Assembly (NCBI GenBank): GCA_945957305.1
Contig: CAMFLN010000095.1
Location: forward strand, 1-8,450
Length of the DNA: 8,450 bases
Source of the DNA: an uncultured Planctomycetaceae bacterium
Lineage (GTDB): Bacteria > Planctomycetota > Planctomycetia > Pirellulales > JACPPG01
Reading direction: 5' to 3'
The position numbers and the translations under genes were made by a program. Positions 7,097 through 8,450 of the stretch are shown piece after piece (position 1 is the stretch's first letter; every line of letters begins with the position of its first letter). Below the pieces are notes generated by a model. It had not been told where the DNA came from. It worked only from the letters and a program-made list of their open reading frames with translations, and did not search any database.

Positions 7097-7138
7097 CCGG
7101 GACTGAAAACCCTCATGGCGAAACGCCTTGAGTCCCGG
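7097..7138 (+). terminator. Nested hairpins after the surface-protein gene, possible terminator
   Basis: Thirty bases after the stop at 7067, CCGGGACT (7097-7104) pairs perfectly with AGTCCCGG (7131-7138). Inside lies a second hairpin: CTCA-T-GGCG (7112-7120), loop AAA, CGCC-T-TGAG (7124-7132), with one T:T mismatch. The two stems overlap at 7131-7132, so they compete or combine with slight adjustment. No T-tract follows. The position between a long gene and a tRNA fits a transcription stop or an RNA-processing structure. Confidence 0.4.
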
Positions 7139-7149
7139 CGGCGTGAATC

Positions 7150-7178
7150 TTGTCGCGAATCGCCCGATGAAGTACGAT
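7150..7178 (+). promoter_or_regulatory. Probable sigma70-type promoter of tRNA-Asn
   Basis: TTGTCG (7150-7155) and TACGAT (7173-7178) are separated by exactly 17 bases, and the tRNA starts 13 bases after the -10 box, which leaves room for a short 5' leader. Matches to consensus are moderate (TTG of TTGACA; TA--AT of TATAAT). The call depends mainly on spacing and position. Confidence 0.45.
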
Positions 7179-7191
7179 AGGCGATTCCTAA

Positions 7192-7264
<73 letters not shown>

Positions 7265-7300
7265 CTTGTTCTGTGGTATTCGACTGTACTGCACCGTATC

Positions 7301-7318
7301 CCCCGGGATTTTCCGGGG
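7301..7318 (+). terminator. GC hairpin 37 bases after tRNA-Asn, possible terminator
   Basis: CCCCGG (7301-7306), loop GATTTT, CCGGGG (7313-7318) form a perfect six-pair all-GC stem. It is placed where the tRNA transcript would end, but only TT follows it. The same bases encode PENPGG in the antisense integrase remnant, so the palindrome may partly be a coding accident. Confidence 0.35.
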
Positions 7319-7840
7319 TTGGTCGCATGGCTTCCTGCACAGTACTGCCCATTACGGCTTCTTGCTGCACCGGATTCTGCAGCGCCGCGGCACGCTCGAA
7401 GTGATCGTCGGTAACCTGCAGGTAGTGCTTCGTCGACACGGCCTGCGTATTTCCAATCCAGTCGCACACGACGTGGATCGGAAAGGATTCAGCCAGTTCA
7501 GTCTCCCTTGTTGACCTCAGATTTTGGAATAGCTTCGGCCAGGGCCTCAGTCCTGCACGCCTGATGATTTTTTCCAGGGTCCTCCGCAAGTTCTGTTGCA
7601 CTGACCGGTAACGAGTGATGATTTGGGCCGTGCCCGGCGTGCCGTCCAGAAGCTGATCCCAGAGTGCTCCAAGCTCACACCGCAGCTCGGGGAACAGCGG
7701 TATCCAACGAAACTCCCGGCCCTCAATATGCTCTGTCTTTGCGCTCGGTACTCTCAATCGACTTCGTCCCCAGTCGACATCGCCCCACGTCAGAGCAAGG
7801 ACCTCTGAAGGGCACCGTAAGCCGCCGAAACTTGGTGAAT

Positions 7841-8216
7841 TGTGCGGCGGGCAGAGCGGATTACAACTCTGGCGTGGAGCAATCTTTGATGCAAGCAAGC
7901 AATCGGTGGTCAGTCTGCTGAATGTGCAAGGGTTGTGCATCAAGCAATCTGCCGCCGAGTCCGTAGTGCTTGACGCAGGAAGCGACGGTTCCGCCAGGAA
8001 GCCGGGCAACTTTGCTCATCCCGGCACGAAAACTCGAAACAGAAATTTCGCATGAGCGCGTCAAGACGACCAAAACCCTCTTTTATCCGTTCTCAAGGCG
8101 ACATTTCCGTGGACGGGCAGAATTCCGCCCGGTACTGTGGAGATCACATGGTTTGAGGCCGACAGCCCGCCGAGCCGACCCCCCGCCGTGTTCGGATATT
8201 CTCACCACACGGCTTT
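7841..8216. other. Region without a convincing gene between integrase remnant and second surface-protein gene
   Basis: About 375 bases. Frames on both strands are short and without known motifs. The best is a minus-strand ATG at 8019 giving 52 residues ([20 protein letters not shown]...) that ends at 7861; it resembles nothing I know, though its position means it could hold scrambled upstream integrase sequence. A near-palindrome, GGGCAGAATTCCGCCC (8115-8130, one symmetric mismatch pair), and a seven-pair inverted repeat (8185-8213) lie in the right half, where the promoter of the downstream gene should be. No good -35/-10 pair was found. Confidence 0.4.
8185..8213. repeat. Perfect 7-bp inverted repeat just upstream of the ribosome site of the second surface-protein gene
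   Basis: GCCGTGT (8185-8191) and ACACGGC (8207-8213) flank a 15-base spacer and end three bases before the Shine-Dalgarno sequence. It could be an operator or a 5'-leader hairpin; chance is also possible for a seven-base arm in GC-rich DNA. Confidence 0.4.
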
Positions 8217-8222
8217 GGGAGG
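8217..8222 (+). promoter_or_regulatory. Ribosome binding site of the second LEPR-XLL gene
   Basis: GGGAGG lies eight bases upstream of the ATG at 8231, a strong Shine-Dalgarno match at ideal spacing. It fixes that start over the internal ATG at 8333, which would remove the basic leader. Confidence 0.65.
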
Positions 8223-8230
8223 CGGGGTGC

Positions 8231-8450
8231 ATGCGCATCGAAGACGTTCTTTTTTTCTGCGCGCGGTCAGTTGATTCTTCCGCGAAGCGACGCACTCTTA
8301 GGCGGACGTCCTTATATCGGGCTCGCCGCCTGATGTCGGAACAACTTGAAGAACGTCGCTTACTAGCTTCTGACTTTGCATTCGCAGTCGACCAGGCCAC
8401 CTCCGCGTCTGAGGTCACCACGCAATCGGTGTCGCCTGCCGTCGCGTTCC
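8231..8450 (+). CDS. Second LEPR-XLL surface/secreted protein (N-terminal part, runs off the right edge)
   Basis: An ATG with a strong ribosome site opens a frame without stop to the window end, 73 codons. The peptide has a basic leader (AKRRTLRRT, residues 18-26, and RARR, 30-33), then the motif EQLEERRLLAS at residues 37-47, then DFAFAVDQATSASEVTTQSV. This is the organisation of planctomycete LEPR-XLL proteins: an Arg-rich start, L-E-x-R-x-L-L at about residue 40, then directly the exported region. Compare FEGLENRWLLAA at residues 39-50 of the protein at 1849. Such proteins are usually very large and built of repeated extracellular domains, but nothing of the body is visible here, so the function is open. 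The role of the motif in export or anchoring is family knowledge and not experimentally settled to my knowledge. The overlapping minus-strand frame (8083-8421) is a shadow. Confidence 0.7.
   Translation, partial: MRIEDVLFFCARSVDSSAKRRTLRRTSLYRARRLMSEQLEERRLLASDFAFAVDQATSASEVTTQSVSPAVAF

Noticed and set aside
7861..8019. Possible 52-residue minus-strand gene ([20 protein letters not shown]...)
   Set aside because: No ribosome site, no recognised family, ordinary codon pattern; kept only as possible decayed integrase sequence.
8052..8156. Short plus-strand frame starting MSASRRPKPSF
   Set aside because: Only 34 codons, no ribosome site and no motif.

Overview
The window looks like a piece of a GC-rich planctomycete chromosome, probably of Pirellula/Rhodopirellula type. 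The evidence for that is as follows. Two genes carry the short N-terminal 'LExR-x-LL' motif (FEGLENRWLLAA and EQLEERRLLAS) that marks large planctomycete surface or secreted proteins (LEPR-XLL domain). One of them is built from beta-propeller-like repeats, cadherin/PKD domains and RTX-like glycine-aspartate repeats. A tyrosine recombinase remnant ([14 protein letters not shown] ... [11 protein letters not shown]) also belongs to a type I associate with planctomycetes. This placement is inference from remembered protein families; no database was searched.

Layout, left to right. (1) Positions 1-124, minus strand: the start of a secreted protein with a clear signal peptide, running off the left edge. 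(2) Positions 125-499: a divergent intergenic region. (3) Positions 500-1570, plus: a polyphosphate kinase 2 (PPK2) with intact Walker A, Walker B and lid motifs. (4) Positions 1849-7067, plus: one giant surface-protein gene split by a single-base frameshift near 4554-4557. Read through, it encodes about 1,739 residues: LEPR-XLL N-terminus, seven repeats of about 55 residues, a cadherin-like domain, a PhoPQ-activated pathogenicity-related (PqaA-type) alpha/beta-hydrolase domain, a second cadherin-like domain, four PKD-like domains and an RTX-like C-terminal region. The frame breaks inside the hydrolase domain. (5) Positions 7192-7264, plus: tRNA-Asn(GTT) with a plausible promoter and flanking hairpins. 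(6) Positions 7233 to about 7829, minus: the C-terminal catalytic half of a tyrosine recombinase whose last codons and stop lie inside the 3' half of the tRNA gene, the scar of an element integrated at tRNA-Asn. (7) Positions about 7830-8230: no convincing gene, but two inverted repeats. (8) Positions 8231-8450, plus: the first 73 codons of a second LEPR-XLL surface protein, running off the right edge.

The genes do not form an obvious operon or pathway. PPK2 is a cytoplasmic nucleotide/polyphosphate enzyme, whereas its neighbours are exported proteins. The most informative points are the modular surface hydrolase with its frameshift and the decayed integrase anchored in the tRNA gene. I see no CRISPR array, toxin-antitoxin pair or recognisable defence system, and I do not claim a new system here.
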